A DNA stretch of 64,000 nucleotides from Methanocalculus taiwanensis (GCF_024372745.1 NZ_VOTZ01000006.1:1-64000), one strand, 5' to 3'. Shown: positions 18,186 to 26,798, counted from the first letter of the stretch. The notes: a model not told the origin generated them from the letters alone. Translations and numbers: made by a program.

Positions 18186-19553
18186 ATGAAATCCAGAAAA
18201 CTCATTTTTTTACTTCTTTTCAGTATTATCATCGGAGCAGCATCAGCAATTCCTCCTCTTCCAGCTGAGTTTTATGGAAGCGTAACAATCGATGGAATTG
18301 GTGCACCGCCGGGAACTGTCATCACGGCCAAGGTCAATTTCAATGAACGTGGTTCATTTACCCTTACCAGATACGGATTCTACGGAGATACAGGTATAGC
18401 GGGCTCCAGGCTGGCAGTACAGGCAACTGAAGAGGATATGGTATCAGGTTCACCGATGGTCAGCTTCTGGATTGGAAACCAAAAAGCCGATCAGGAAATC
18501 CCGTTTGAAAGCGGGACCTCACAACAGCTTGATCTTACATTTTCAGGTTCGGGAGAGCCGGATGATCAAACACCGGTTGCATCAGGTGAATCATCGTTTG
18601 CTTCAGGTGGCATTGTGGTTAATGAATTTGGAGATGAACAACAGATAACCATCAACCTGCAGGAGACAAATGCGAATGTTACGATCGATGGTAACAGCAT
18701 CAGAATGCAGAATGTCGGAAATGGCTGGGAGCAGATAACAGTCAGGACAAACAGCACCCCAACAGGCGGAGCTCAATCAGTCACCGGGCTTGTTACAGGA
18801 ATAACTGCAACCACGACTCCACTCACCGCATCGATAGATAATACCGTTGGAACAGTCGAAGCTGAGATCGAGATGGAGCTCGGCAGAATGCCAGAGTCCG
18901 ATGCAAAAATATCCTCCACCATCACAAAGGAGCCTGATTTAAATGCACGAAGTGGCTTTCTCCTGACAGCCCAGCAATCCGGACATGGAATCCTTGATGT
19001 CGCATATGTCCTGAACATTCAGAAGACCAATGTAGCAAATGCCGGAGATGGTGGACTTATTCAATCCGCAAAGATACGAATGGCGGTAAGCCCTGCCTGG
19101 GTTACTGCAATGGGAGGTATTGATCGTGTCGTTATCATGCGCCGGGCTGATGATGGAAGTACCACGTCACTCGCAACCACCATGATCGGCACCAATAGTG
19201 CCGGGGATTTGATCTTTGAAGCCGATTCTCCGGTAGGTCTCTCTTCATTTGCCCTTATGGGCCTTTCCGTTCCTGGAGGGGGGGGGAGTTCAGGTGGTGG
19301 AGGTAGCAAATCATCAACGCCTTCTTCTTCATTTGTATATGAAACACAACCTGTAACACCGACACCAACGGAGCCGGTGAGTACTCAGGCGCCGGTAAGT
19401 GAGCAGCCCTCAGGGCAGGTAAACCCGGCACTATCAGAGCAAACAGCAGCTCCGACACAAACCTCTGGATCAACCCCCGCACACTACCTGCCAGTATCCC
19501 CTCTCATCCCGATAATGGCCCTGGGATTGCTCTTTCTTGTACGGAGGAGGTAA
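18186..19553 (+). CDS. Secreted surface protein with Pro/Thr stalk and C-terminal TM
   Basis: A 455-residue exported protein. Signal peptide ~1-21 (GAASA). The beta-rich body (~22-360) ends in a segment SPAWVTAMGGIDRVVIMRR followed by SPVGLSSFALMG, the pattern seen at the end of PGF-pre-PGF-type domains of archaeal surface proteins. A Gly/Ser tract (~365-378), a Thr/Pro/Gln stalk and a terminal TM with RRR complete a tripartite sorting-like tail, but it has LPVSP where archaeosortase A substrates carry PGF. AAGGTGAT 12 bases before ATG 18186 fixes this start. It is 17 bases after the giant gene and probably co-transcribed. Confidence 0.7.
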   Translation: MKSRKLIFLLLFSIIIGAASAIPPLPAEFYGSVTIDGIGAPPGTVITAKVNFNERGSFTLTRYGFYGDTGIAGSRLAVQATEEDMVSGSPMVSFWIGNQKADQEIPFESGTSQQLDLTFSGSGEPDDQTPVASGESSFASGGIVVNEFGDEQQITINLQETNANVTIDGNSIRMQNVGNGWEQITVRTNSTPTGGAQSVTGLVTGITATTTPLTASIDNTVGTVEAEIEMELGRMPESDAKISSTITKEPDLNARSGFLLTAQQSGHGILDVAYVLNIQKTNVANAGDGGLIQSAKIRMAVSPAWVTAMGGIDRVVIMRRADDGSTTSLATTMIGTNSAGDLIFEADSPVGLSSFALMGLSVPGGGGSSGGGGSKSSTPSSSFVYETQPVTPTPTEPVSTQAPVSEQPSGQVNPALSEQTAAPTQTSGSTPAHYLPVSPLIPIMALGLLFLVRRR

Positions 19554-19611
19554 GGATTCATTCATCCTTTTTTAAACTGCCAGGTACCTGGCATACGTTA
19601 CAGGTGTTTTC

Positions 19612-21912
19612 ATGACAAAAACCATTAAAACACTATTATTCTGCCTGATTCTTATAACCGGGCTTTGTATTTCGGTTTGTTCTGCCTCCACCACCGAGGT
19701 TCGACTCGTCAGATATGCAGCAGATGGAGTGACAATTCTCAATGAAAGACTGGTGGATTACAAATGGATGGAATCAAATCTCCCGGTTCTCGGGGACGGA
19801 TCTACACACTATTTCCATCAGGGGCCAATATTTGAAGGAGATATCTGGAATCCTGCTGAAGATGAAAATCTAAGAGACATGGGTGCTGTGAAAGGAACAG
19901 ATCTGCGGGATCTCTGTGAACTTGTCGGAGGGATGTCGGAAGGAGAGACCGTTACACTACGGGCATCTGATGGGATGAGACGGACATTCCCCTATGGAAA
20001 TGTGTATCATCCGGAATCCCGCCAGGGACCGATGGGAATTACATGGTATCACCACGAGGACGGATATGTGCCTGATTATCAGACGGGTATGCGTCTGATC
20101 TTTTTTGCAGACACCTCAACCAACCCGGAAGGAAAGAATGTTTTTGGTGTCTCAGATAAAAAGGCAACCTTCCCCGAGGAATACTGGTATTTTTATAATG
20201 GACAATACCCAACAACAACCGGGCTTTCGGTTCAGTTCGTCCGTGAGATAATCATCAACAGCGAAGCCGAGCCAACCGGATCCATTCAGATTGATAGTGA
20301 TCCAATAGGAGCATCAGTCTATCTTGATGATCAGGATACAGGGCGATACACTCCCTGTACACTGACAGATATTGAGACAGGAATGTATACCATTTCTGTT
20401 CGTCTCAAGGGATATGAGATCCCGGATGAGAAATGGATAACGATCAAACATAAAGAAGTTGAAATGGTGAATTTCAACCTGACAAAGATTGGCGGTACTG
20501 TTGAAATATCATCGATTCCAACCGGCGCACAGATCTTTCTTGATGATGAAGATACGACTCTCCTTACAGATGCAGTGTTGGAATTGGTTGATCCTGGCGA
20601 GCGAACCATCACTCTTGTCATGGAAGGGTATGAAAACGAAACCATCATTATCGATGTAATGGAAGATGAAACGGTTTTCATCGATGCTATCTTCATCCCA
20701 CGATCCGAAAAAAAAGAAAAAGATACTGCCATCACTTCAAATGAAACCGCGATCCAGAAACCACCTATTACGGGTATTTCCGGCGAGGAATCTGATATAA
20801 CCAGTCAGAAAAATGGCAGTCAGGAGACTGAAGATAGCATAGCAAAAGAGCAGATAGAAGATCAGGGTTTTTTCGGCCCGATAATGTCATTTTTGGATTC
20901 ATTGTGGAGCAGCATACTCTCCATTATTGGTTTTGAAACAGGGACTGAAGAAAAAACTGTTACAAATCCCCGGATAGAAGTTGAGGAGGTCACAATCGAA
21001 ACTGAAAAGGAGACGGAATCTGATTCAATTGAAAAAGTCAACCGGAACCGTTCCGGAGGTCTCTCTATAGAATCGTATCCTCAGGGCAGAGAGATTGTAC
21101 TTGATAATCGCAATACGGTATACAATACACCCAGCGTCCTCTATGGTATCCGTGAAGGATTGCACAGCATCCGGTTTGAAGCAAACAGCAAGTACGATGC
21201 CACTCCAAACCAGAGAGTATGGGTTCATGCTGATGCCATAATGCCTGTCAGGATCGACACGATCGGACACAGGCATCTGAGGAGCATTATGATAGAATCC
21301 AATGATTTTGCCGGGGAGAAATTCACGGTAAACGGCATATATCCTTTATATACCCTACCCGAAACTGTTGAATCTGAAGGAGATGGCGGATGGATTACCA
21401 TTCATTGCGATAATGCATACTACTCCTTTTCCATACCTGATCGGATACGGGACGGTGAGACACTTACAATTCAGATGGATGAGAGAGCAGAGGCATATCT
21501 GCTGATTGAATCGGATCCCCCGGATGCTTCTGTCTTCATCAATGGCTTCCCTGTTGAGGGGGATACTCCTGTAATTATTGAAAATGTCAGCCCGGGAAAA
21601 CACCGTATCGTGGTTTCAAAGCCAGGATACCTTCCGGCAAGTGATGAGATTACCATTCTCCCCAAAACCACTGGATCTGCTGGCACGATCAGAACACGCC
21701 TCACTCCATATGAGAGCGGTTCACTCCTGGTAAATAGCACCCCAACAGGACAGAGAATCTACCTTTACGAGAGATATACCGGAGAGACGACTCCGCATGT
21801 CTTTGAGCATATGCGGATTGGAACCTATGAAGTTAAGATTCAGGGTCCGGATGAAACGATATCACGAATGATGACTGTTATTCCAGACGGATTAACAGAA
21901 TGTATGGTATAA
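19612..21912 (+). CDS. Secreted type A domain + PEGA repeat protein
   Basis: A 766-residue exported protein. Signal peptide ~1-26. Type A domain ~27-215 (VLGDGSTHYFHQGPIFEGD, AVKGTDLRDLCELVGGM, EYWYFY). PEGA repeats follow at ~222-292 (SDPIGASVYLDDQDTG, RLKGYE) and ~293-362 (SSIPTGAQIFLDDEDTT, MEGYE). A charged low-complexity region with an amphipathic or TM-like patch lies at ~420-445, and further PEGA-like modules run to the end (SDPPDASVFINGFPVEG at ~630; NSTPTGQRIYLYERYTG at ~705). PEGA domains are beta modules of surface proteins, probably for binding or spacing. It is 58 bases after the preceding gene and 20 before the next. Function unknown. Confidence 0.75.
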   Translation: MTKTIKTLLFCLILITGLCISVCSASTTEVRLVRYAADGVTILNERLVDYKWMESNLPVLGDGSTHYFHQGPIFEGDIWNPAEDENLRDMGAVKGTDLRDLCELVGGMSEGETVTLRASDGMRRTFPYGNVYHPESRQGPMGITWYHHEDGYVPDYQTGMRLIFFADTSTNPEGKNVFGVSDKKATFPEEYWYFYNGQYPTTTGLSVQFVREIIINSEAEPTGSIQIDSDPIGASVYLDDQDTGRYTPCTLTDIETGMYTISVRLKGYEIPDEKWITIKHKEVEMVNFNLTKIGGTVEISSIPTGAQIFLDDEDTTLLTDAVLELVDPGERTITLVMEGYENETIIIDVMEDETVFIDAIFIPRSEKKEKDTAITSNETAIQKPPITGISGEESDITSQKNGSQETEDSIAKEQIEDQGFFGPIMSFLDSLWSSILSIIGFETGTEEKTVTNPRIEVEEVTIETEKETESDSIEKVNRNRSGGLSIESYPQGREIVLDNRNTVYNTPSVLYGIREGLHSIRFEANSKYDATPNQRVWVHADAIMPVRIDTIGHRHLRSIMIESNDFAGEKFTVNGIYPLYTLPETVESEGDGGWITIHCDNAYYSFSIPDRIRDGETLTIQMDERAEAYLLIESDPPDASVFINGFPVEGDTPVIIENVSPGKHRIVVSKPGYLPASDEITILPKTTGSAGTIRTRLTPYESGSLLVNSTPTGQRIYLYERYTGETTPHVFEHMRIGTYEVKIQGPDETISRMMTVIPDGLTECMV

Positions 21913-21932
21913 AACCAAGTGAGTGATTTTTT

Positions 21933-22766
21933 ATGATACAACACCTAAAAAAAGCAACTCTGCTCATAGTGCTCCTGCTTTTAACGGCTGGAGTAGTTCA
22001 TGCAGCCCCCACAACAAGTGTGTATGTGGCAAAGATTGCCCCCGATCAGACGACGATACTTGATGATACAACCATTGATTATCAATGGATGGAAGCACAT
22101 CTACCGGTTCTTGGCGATGGAGAGACTCGATACTATCACCAGGGCCCTGTCTTTGATGGAGATAAATGGGATCCTGAAGAGACGACAAACTTCAAGGATC
22201 GTGGAGCTGTGAAAGGAACCAATGTCCGTGATCTCTGTGACCTTGTCGGGGGTGCAGAATCCGGGGACGACATTATGATCCGGGCAACCGATGGTTACCA
22301 TGTGGTGTATCCATATGCCAACATCTATACACCGGATCCCCGTCAGGGACCAATTGGTATCTGCTGGTATAATGGAGCTGATTCCGGAGCTGGTGAAAGG
22401 CAGGGGACAGGATACGTTCCTGACTACTATATGGGGATGCGGGTTGTCTTCTTTGCGGACAATTCAACAAATGACGAGGGACTGCATGTGTATGGAAATT
22501 ATGATATGCATGAGACTCTCCCTGATTCAGCACAGCATTTCTATGATCTCCTCCCGTCAACCAGTGGGCTTTCTATCAAATGGGTCGATGAAATCCGGGT
22601 GTACCAGGGAGGTTTCACCGGCGATCGCGGGAGCCTTGCATCATCGCTGATTGAGAAGCCGGTTCCAATAGCGGCAACTCCCGCCCCGACAGAGACTCCC
22701 CTCTCAATGATTGTGGTCTTTGGAGGAGTCTGTATCGGACTCTGCATTGCATTGCGCAGGACGTGA
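21933..22766 (+). CDS. Single type A domain protein with C-terminal membrane anchor
   Basis: A 277-residue protein: signal peptide ~1-24, one type A domain (~26-228), a Pro/Thr stalk and a C-terminal TM helix followed by ALRRT, so the domain is displayed outside the cell. Shared type A marks are VLGDGETRYYHQGPVFDGD, GAVKGTNVRDLCDLVGG, a DGY turn, DPRQGPIGICWY and YVPDYYMGMRVVFFAD. The DLCDLVGG-DGY-MRVVFF order parallels the V-x-L-x-DLL...DGY...PLRLV order of sulfite-oxidase-fold domains, suggesting a distant variant. It is the minimal version of the domain, 20 bases after the PEGA protein. Confidence 0.75.
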   Translation: MIQHLKKATLLIVLLLLTAGVVHAAPTTSVYVAKIAPDQTTILDDTTIDYQWMEAHLPVLGDGETRYYHQGPVFDGDKWDPEETTNFKDRGAVKGTNVRDLCDLVGGAESGDDIMIRATDGYHVVYPYANIYTPDPRQGPIGICWYNGADSGAGERQGTGYVPDYYMGMRVVFFADNSTNDEGLHVYGNYDMHETLPDSAQHFYDLLPSTSGLSIKWVDEIRVYQGGFTGDRGSLASSLIEKPVPIAATPAPTETPLSMIVVFGGVCIGLCIALRRT

Positions 22767-22770
22767 AACA

Positions 22771-23328
22771 ATGCAAAATCGCACTTTTTTCATGTGTGCC
22801 GTACTGATCGCAGCATTGTTCATCTGTGGTTGCGTGAGCGCACCGGGTGAACAGACCGATGATCGAATCTGGAATCTGACCCTCATTGGCGATACTGAAG
22901 AGGTGCTCACTCTTCAGGAGCTTAGATCGCTTCTATCTGTCGAAGGATATGGATATGGCATCTCCACCGTAGGGATCAAAGTGGGTCCAAATACCTATCG
23001 TGGAGTGTTAATCTCTGATCTTATCGAGAGGGTTGGAGGCATGGGACAAAATGATCTCGTCTATATTTCAGCAGATGATGGGTACCTCTGGGTATTTGGT
23101 GCAGACCAGATCAATGGAGAAGGTTTCATGACCCTGAATGAAGATCTCAAAGAGATCCCGTCCCCCGGTCTTTCAGTGATCTGTGCATATGAGAGGGATG
23201 GCGAGATCATTGATGAAGAGTGGGGAGGTCCCCTCAGGGTGATTATCATCTCGAATCAGGAGAATACCATCGTCGAGGCAAGTTCATGGGTAAAATGGGT
23301 TGATACCATTGAGGTTAAGCGGCGGTGA
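22771..23328 (+). CDS. Type B (SUOX-fold-like) single-domain lipoprotein
   Basis: A 185-residue lipoprotein: lipobox LFICGC (~Cys 20), then one compact type B domain. Visible marks: TLQELRSL, GVLISDLIERVGG (the strand-helix that in sulfite-oxidase-fold domains precedes the DGY), ISADDGYLWVFGADQI, a variable loop, then WGGPLRVIII and WVKWVDTIEV at the end. This is the best match in the operon to the oxidoreductase molybdopterin-binding fold, but too short to hold a full enzyme. The ATG at 22771, four bases after the previous stop, was preferred over an in-frame ATG at 22711 because the signal peptide starts there. Probably translationally coupled. Confidence 0.75.
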   Translation: MQNRTFFMCAVLIAALFICGCVSAPGEQTDDRIWNLTLIGDTEEVLTLQELRSLLSVEGYGYGISTVGIKVGPNTYRGVLISDLIERVGGMGQNDLVYISADDGYLWVFGADQINGEGFMTLNEDLKEIPSPGLSVICAYERDGEIIDEEWGGPLRVIIISNQENTIVEASSWVKWVDTIEVKRR

Positions 23329-23331
23329 ATA

Positions 23332-24312
23332 ATGCGGGTCCTGCTGGTTTTTACTGTGTTTCTCCTGCTTTGTGCCGGATGTATGGATAGATCAGAGGAA
23401 CAGATGACTGTCAGGGTTGTATCAGCAGGCAGTATGCTTGTTCCTCTTGAGGCTATTGAAGAGGCATACGAGGATCTACACCCTGATGTTGACATTCAGG
23501 TTGAAGGTCATGGGAGCATCCAGGCAATCAGGCAGGTAACCGATTTAAACCGCAGGTTTGATCTGGTGTTAGTAGCGGACCAGGCTCTCATCCCGGATAT
23601 GATGTATAGGAAGAGGGATAGTGGAGAAGGACAGTATGCAGATTCATTTGTTCCTTTTGCGACCAATCAGATCGTGATCGCATATACTGACAAGAGCAGG
23701 TATGCCGATGAGATTACCGCGGATAACTGGTACCAGATTCTTGCAAGGCCGGAGGTTCACATCGGTTTTTCAAATCCCATGCTCGATGCGTGCGGATACC
23801 GGGCGCTGATGGTAACAGCGCTTGCCGGGGAGTATTATGGAGATGATGAACTCTTTGACACGATGATCGGAGACCATATTAATCCCAGGGCATCTGTAGA
23901 GAGATCGGAGAATGGTATCTCAATCGTTCTTCCGGAACTCCTGCTCCCGGAGGGTGACAAAGTAAGCATACGATCAGGAAGCATCTACCTCTTGGCACTC
24001 CTTGATGCAGGAGGTATCGATTATGCATTTGAATACAGGAGTGTGGCACGCGATCACGGCCTTCACTGGATAGATCTGCCTCCTGAAATCGATCTCTCGG
24101 ATCCAGACTTTCAGGATAATTATAAAAGAGTCCAGGTAAATCTCGGATATCAACGTTTTGAATCGATTGACAATATCCGGGTTGGGGAGCTGATCGTCTA
24201 TGCTGCGACAATTCCAAATAATGCAGAGAATCCAGAGCACGCTGAACAGTTTATGGATTTCATGCTCAAAGCCATTCAAAACAGGGAGTATGGCGGTCCG
24301 GAACCGGTGTGA
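23332..24312 (+). CDS. Second WtpA-like oxyanion-binding lipoprotein (orphan)
   Basis: A 326-residue lipoprotein (LLCAGC lipobox) homologous to WtpA at 12406-13437. It keeps the loop VVSAGSMLVPL, the LDACGYR Asp and the YAFEYRSVA Glu, the positions that donate the carboxylate ligands to tungstate/molybdate in archaeal WtpA/ModA. The shared NAENPEHAEQFMDF tail is also kept. It differs from WtpA enough not to be a recent copy. No permease or ATPase follows; it is the last gene of the six-gene run, three bases after the type B lipoprotein. It may feed the divergent WtpBC or act as a surface sensor or store. Ligand inferred from family. Confidence 0.8.
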   Translation: MRVLLVFTVFLLLCAGCMDRSEEQMTVRVVSAGSMLVPLEAIEEAYEDLHPDVDIQVEGHGSIQAIRQVTDLNRRFDLVLVADQALIPDMMYRKRDSGEGQYADSFVPFATNQIVIAYTDKSRYADEITADNWYQILARPEVHIGFSNPMLDACGYRALMVTALAGEYYGDDELFDTMIGDHINPRASVERSENGISIVLPELLLPEGDKVSIRSGSIYLLALLDAGGIDYAFEYRSVARDHGLHWIDLPPEIDLSDPDFQDNYKRVQVNLGYQRFESIDNIRVGELIVYAATIPNNAENPEHAEQFMDFMLKAIQNREYGGPEPV

Positions 24313-24520
24313 GGAGGAGGGTTTTCATAGGATCGCGTTACCTGCACGCCGGCATGGGCATGTTATTTTGTCCCCATACTTTCTCTTTGATGACGGGGAA
24401 CACGAGTATTTTTTCCGGGTAATACTCTGAAGATGGCATCAGGCAGATACAAAGCCATCGCCATTACCCAGAACAAGAGTTCTGGTTATTTAATAAAGGA
24501 AAGATTTCTTCTGAACGACA

Positions 24521-25060
24521 CTACAGGTCTTTTAAGGAGATATAGGGGATCAAAGAGAGGACATCCTGTTTTATTGCATCAAAACCGACACGCTCAACAA
24601 ATCGCGCCGTTCGCTCACCCGGCTTCCCATTTGACCTGTAATACTGAACAAGCCTCTGCACAAGGTCGATCACCTCCCCTTTTGAAAGGTTTTTTGCGAC
24701 CACGTTCCCGATTCGCGGGCGACCACCGGAATTTCCACCGAAGATGACTGTCCATCCTTTGGAATCTCCAACAACCCCGACATCCCGGAGATAGCTCTCA
24801 CCGCAACACCGTGGACACCCGGAAACCCCCATCTTCAGTTTCGCCGGGAGCTGCTGATCCAGGTACAGCCCTTCAAGCTCAATTCCAAGTCCGAGAGAAT
24901 CCTGCTTTCCGTACCTGCATACAGCGGTTCCGGGACAGGCCTGAACATAATGGACACAAGGTGCTGTCGCCTGCCCGACCGTCATCCCAAGCTCATTCCA
25001 GACACCCTCGACATTCTCTTCCTCTATCCCGACAAGCACCATCCGCTGGCCTGAAGTCAT
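24521..25060 (-). pseudogene. Nitrite/sulfite reductase-like 4Fe-4S protein, 5'-truncated
   Basis: The 179 residues correspond to the C-terminal part of small sirohaem nitrite/sulfite-reductase-like proteins of methanogens. ACPGTAVC (C-x5-C) followed by RYGKQDSLGLG and SGCPRCC (C-x3-C) would bind the coupled 4Fe-4S/sirohaem centre. Family members usually have ~40 more N-terminal residues ending in H-[VL]-T-[ST]-x-QR; here the frame begins exactly at that motif (MTSGQRM), six bases from the IS605 right end. The missing part is not found on the other side of the element. It could still be translated from the internal ATG, but the protein is probably broken. Confidence 0.7.
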
Positions 25061-25066
25061 TGTGAA

Positions 25067-26266
25067 CTACCCCACCCTGAAGGATGGGGCTTCCTGCTTC
25101 ATGGACAATACTTGCATCACAGAGATGTGACGTAGAGGTATCGACTCCACAGGCTCAAAGGGATGTTCCATCCCCACGCGGTGAATATTCACCGCAGCAT
25201 TGTAATCTCTATCGGCAACATACCCACAGTACGGGCATTCATGGACTCTCTCAGAAAGGGTCTTTTTCACGATGCTTCCACAATTCGCGCAAATTTGTGA
25301 TGTATTTCGGGGATCGACTTTGATCACTTGTGTACCAGCACTCTCAGCCTTGTAACCAAGATATAAATAGAATCGTCCCCATGAAACATCGTGAATGCTC
25401 CTGTGCAGCCCTTTCGAACTCCTTTTCTCCTTCAGACCTTTGATATCCAGGTCTTCGATGCAGATCGTTGTATACCTGTCAACGTAGCTCCGGGAGAGTT
25501 TGTGAAGAAAATCTCTCTTCTGGTTCGTGACATGATCATACGCCTTCTCCAGTTTACTTTTTGCCTTCGTCCAGTTCTTCGAGAATCGCTGTTTTCGCGC
25601 AACGCTTCTTTGTAACTTCCTGATTGTATTCAGCGAGCGCTCATAGAACCGGGGATTCTCGATCACTGTACCATCACTATCAACGGCAAACGAGTTCAGA
25701 CCAACATCAATGCCAACAGATCGCCCTTCACGCATTGACTCGGAGACTGCCTCTGCTTCTGCCTGCTCTGCCTGGATGATCACAAACCACTTATCACCGG
25801 ACCGGGTGATGAGGACACCTTTCACCGATCCGGTGTATGGCCGGTACATCGTAAAGGGAACGGTTCCGATCTTAGAGAACGTGATCGTGCTCTGCTCTGA
25901 GTCGATCCAAAACCCGGACTGATTATAGTTGAGGGTCCGAAATCGAGATGCGCTCTTGAATCGAAGTTTCCCAATCTTTCGTCCTCTCTTTTTCATCTGC
26001 GAGAGTGCGGCGATGTTACTCCAGAGAGAATAGTTCACCATCTGAAGCACTTTCGAGTACACACCTTTGAGAAACGGATGCTCCTGTTTCAGCGTGACGA
26101 TCCGTGCCTGCGTTCCTCGCATGGTTGGCCGGATCCCGTTCTCCCGCATGGCATTACATTCTTCGAGAAGTCTGTTATAGAGCCACCTGCACGTATCGAG
26201 TGCGGCATTCAGCTCTGCCTCAGTGGCCGCATCAGGATATGCCCGATACTTGTAGGAGATAATCAT
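25067..26266 (-). CDS. tnpB: TnpB, RNA-guided endonuclease of IS200/IS605
   Basis: A 399-residue TnpB. An N-terminal helix-turn region (LNAALDTCRWLYNRLLEE) precedes a RuvC-like nuclease: first Asp in GIDVGLNSFAVD (~189), Glu in CIEDLDIKGL (~284) and last Asp in ADRDYNAAVNIH (~361). The zinc finger CANCG (~336) pairs with CPYCG (~353). All three acidic residues and four Cys are intact, so it may be active. The last codons lie inside the right-end hairpin, which also places the expected omega-RNA over the 3' end of the gene. ATG directly follows the tnpA TGA (no gap), indicating coupled translation. Confidence 0.93.
   Translation of the reverse strand: MIISYKYRAYPDAATEAELNAALDTCRWLYNRLLEECNAMRENGIRPTMRGTQARIVTLKQEHPFLKGVYSKVLQMVNYSLWSNIAALSQMKKRGRKIGKLRFKSASRFRTLNYNQSGFWIDSEQSTITFSKIGTVPFTMYRPYTGSVKGVLITRSGDKWFVIIQAEQAEAEAVSESMREGRSVGIDVGLNSFAVDSDGTVIENPRFYERSLNTIRKLQRSVARKQRFSKNWTKAKSKLEKAYDHVTNQKRDFLHKLSRSYVDRYTTICIEDLDIKGLKEKRSSKGLHRSIHDVSWGRFYLYLGYKAESAGTQVIKVDPRNTSQICANCGSIVKKTLSERVHECPYCGYVADRDYNAAVNIHRVGMEHPFEPVESIPLRHISVMQVLSMKQEAPSFRVG
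25070..25097 (-). repeat. IS605 right-end hairpin / omega-RNA scaffold end
   Basis: An imperfect stem CCCCA-CC with GG-TGGGG and a GAA-containing loop, followed on the plus strand by CTTCCTGC. It overlaps the last codons and stop of tnpB. By analogy with studied TnpB systems this is the 3' scaffold of the omega-RNA, with the guide read from the DNA just outside the element (25066 downward on the minus strand). Confidence 0.6.
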
Positions 26267-26674
26267 TCACTTCTCCAGTTGAGAGTCAACATACTCTTTC
26301 AGAGCATCAAGGCTTACCTGTCCCGATGTTGCAAGGAAATACGACGGGGACCAGAATGAGTCGCCCCATAGAAGATTCTTTGTTTCAGGGAACTCCTGAC
26401 GTAGTCTTCGGGATGATACGCCCTTGATCACGTTCGCAACATTGACGAGGTTTGTTTTCGGGGTTGCCCTGAACAGAAGGTGATAGTGATCTTCTGCGGG
26501 TTCATGAGCAACCACCTCTATACCCAATTCTTCCGACAGGTTCCACACAATATCTTTCAAACGTTCCCGAATATCGTCTGAATATAACGCTTTTTGGCGA
26601 TACTTCACGACCATCACCAGATGATAGTAGAGAGCATAGACAGAATGTGCAGATTTATCGAGTTTATACTTCAT
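26267..26674 (-). CDS. tnpA: TnpA, Y1/HUH transposase of IS200/IS605
   Basis: A 135-residue REP/IS200-type single-strand transposase. The HUH motif is AEDHYHLLF (~62-70). The Y1 catalytic Tyr is most likely in WSPSYFLATSG (~112), in the helix before ALKEYVDSQ. The N-terminal core begins HSVYALYYHLVMVVKYR. An in-frame ATG at 26746 would add 24 residues that run through the left-end region; ATG at 26674 fits the family start. Length is normal for IS200 TnpA. Acts on the terminal hairpins at 26743-26778 and 25070-25097. Confidence 0.92.
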   Translation of the reverse strand: MKYKLDKSAHSVYALYYHLVMVVKYRQKALYSDDIRERLKDIVWNLSEELGIEVVAHEPAEDHYHLLFRATPKTNLVNVANVIKGVSSRRLRQEFPETKNLLWGDSFWSPSYFLATSGQVSLDALKEYVDSQLEK

Positions 26675-26742
26675 ATGGGATATGAAATAATAGTACATCC
26701 AAGATGATATATCTATCGTAGAGAGGAAGGGCGGCTCCGCTT

Positions 26743-26778
26743 TCATCCCCGGCCTGAAGACCGGGGACTTCCCGCTCC
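26743..26778 (-). repeat. IS605 left-end hairpin
   Basis: A 6-bp stem CCCCGG/CCGGGG (26747-26752 with 26761-26766) around a CCTGAAGA loop, followed on the plus strand by ACTTCCCGC. It matches the right-end layout and marks the left end of the element. Confidence 0.65.
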
Positions 26779-26798
26779 ACCCCCTTCACCCCCGCGAG

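Larger units (their letters stand above)
25064..26780 (-). mobile_element. IS200/IS605-family insertion sequence
   Basis: A complete-looking element of about 1.7 kb with tnpA (HUH Y1 transposase) then tnpB, both on the minus strand. Subterminal hairpins are at both ends: left end 26743-26778 and right end 25070-25097. Both have GC[GA]GGAAG next to a stem whose loop contains CTTCAGG (minus strand). No terminal inverted repeats or target duplications are expected for this single-strand 'peel-and-paste' family. Exact borders cannot be fixed by eye. The right end abuts the truncated reductase gene. Confidence 0.85.
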
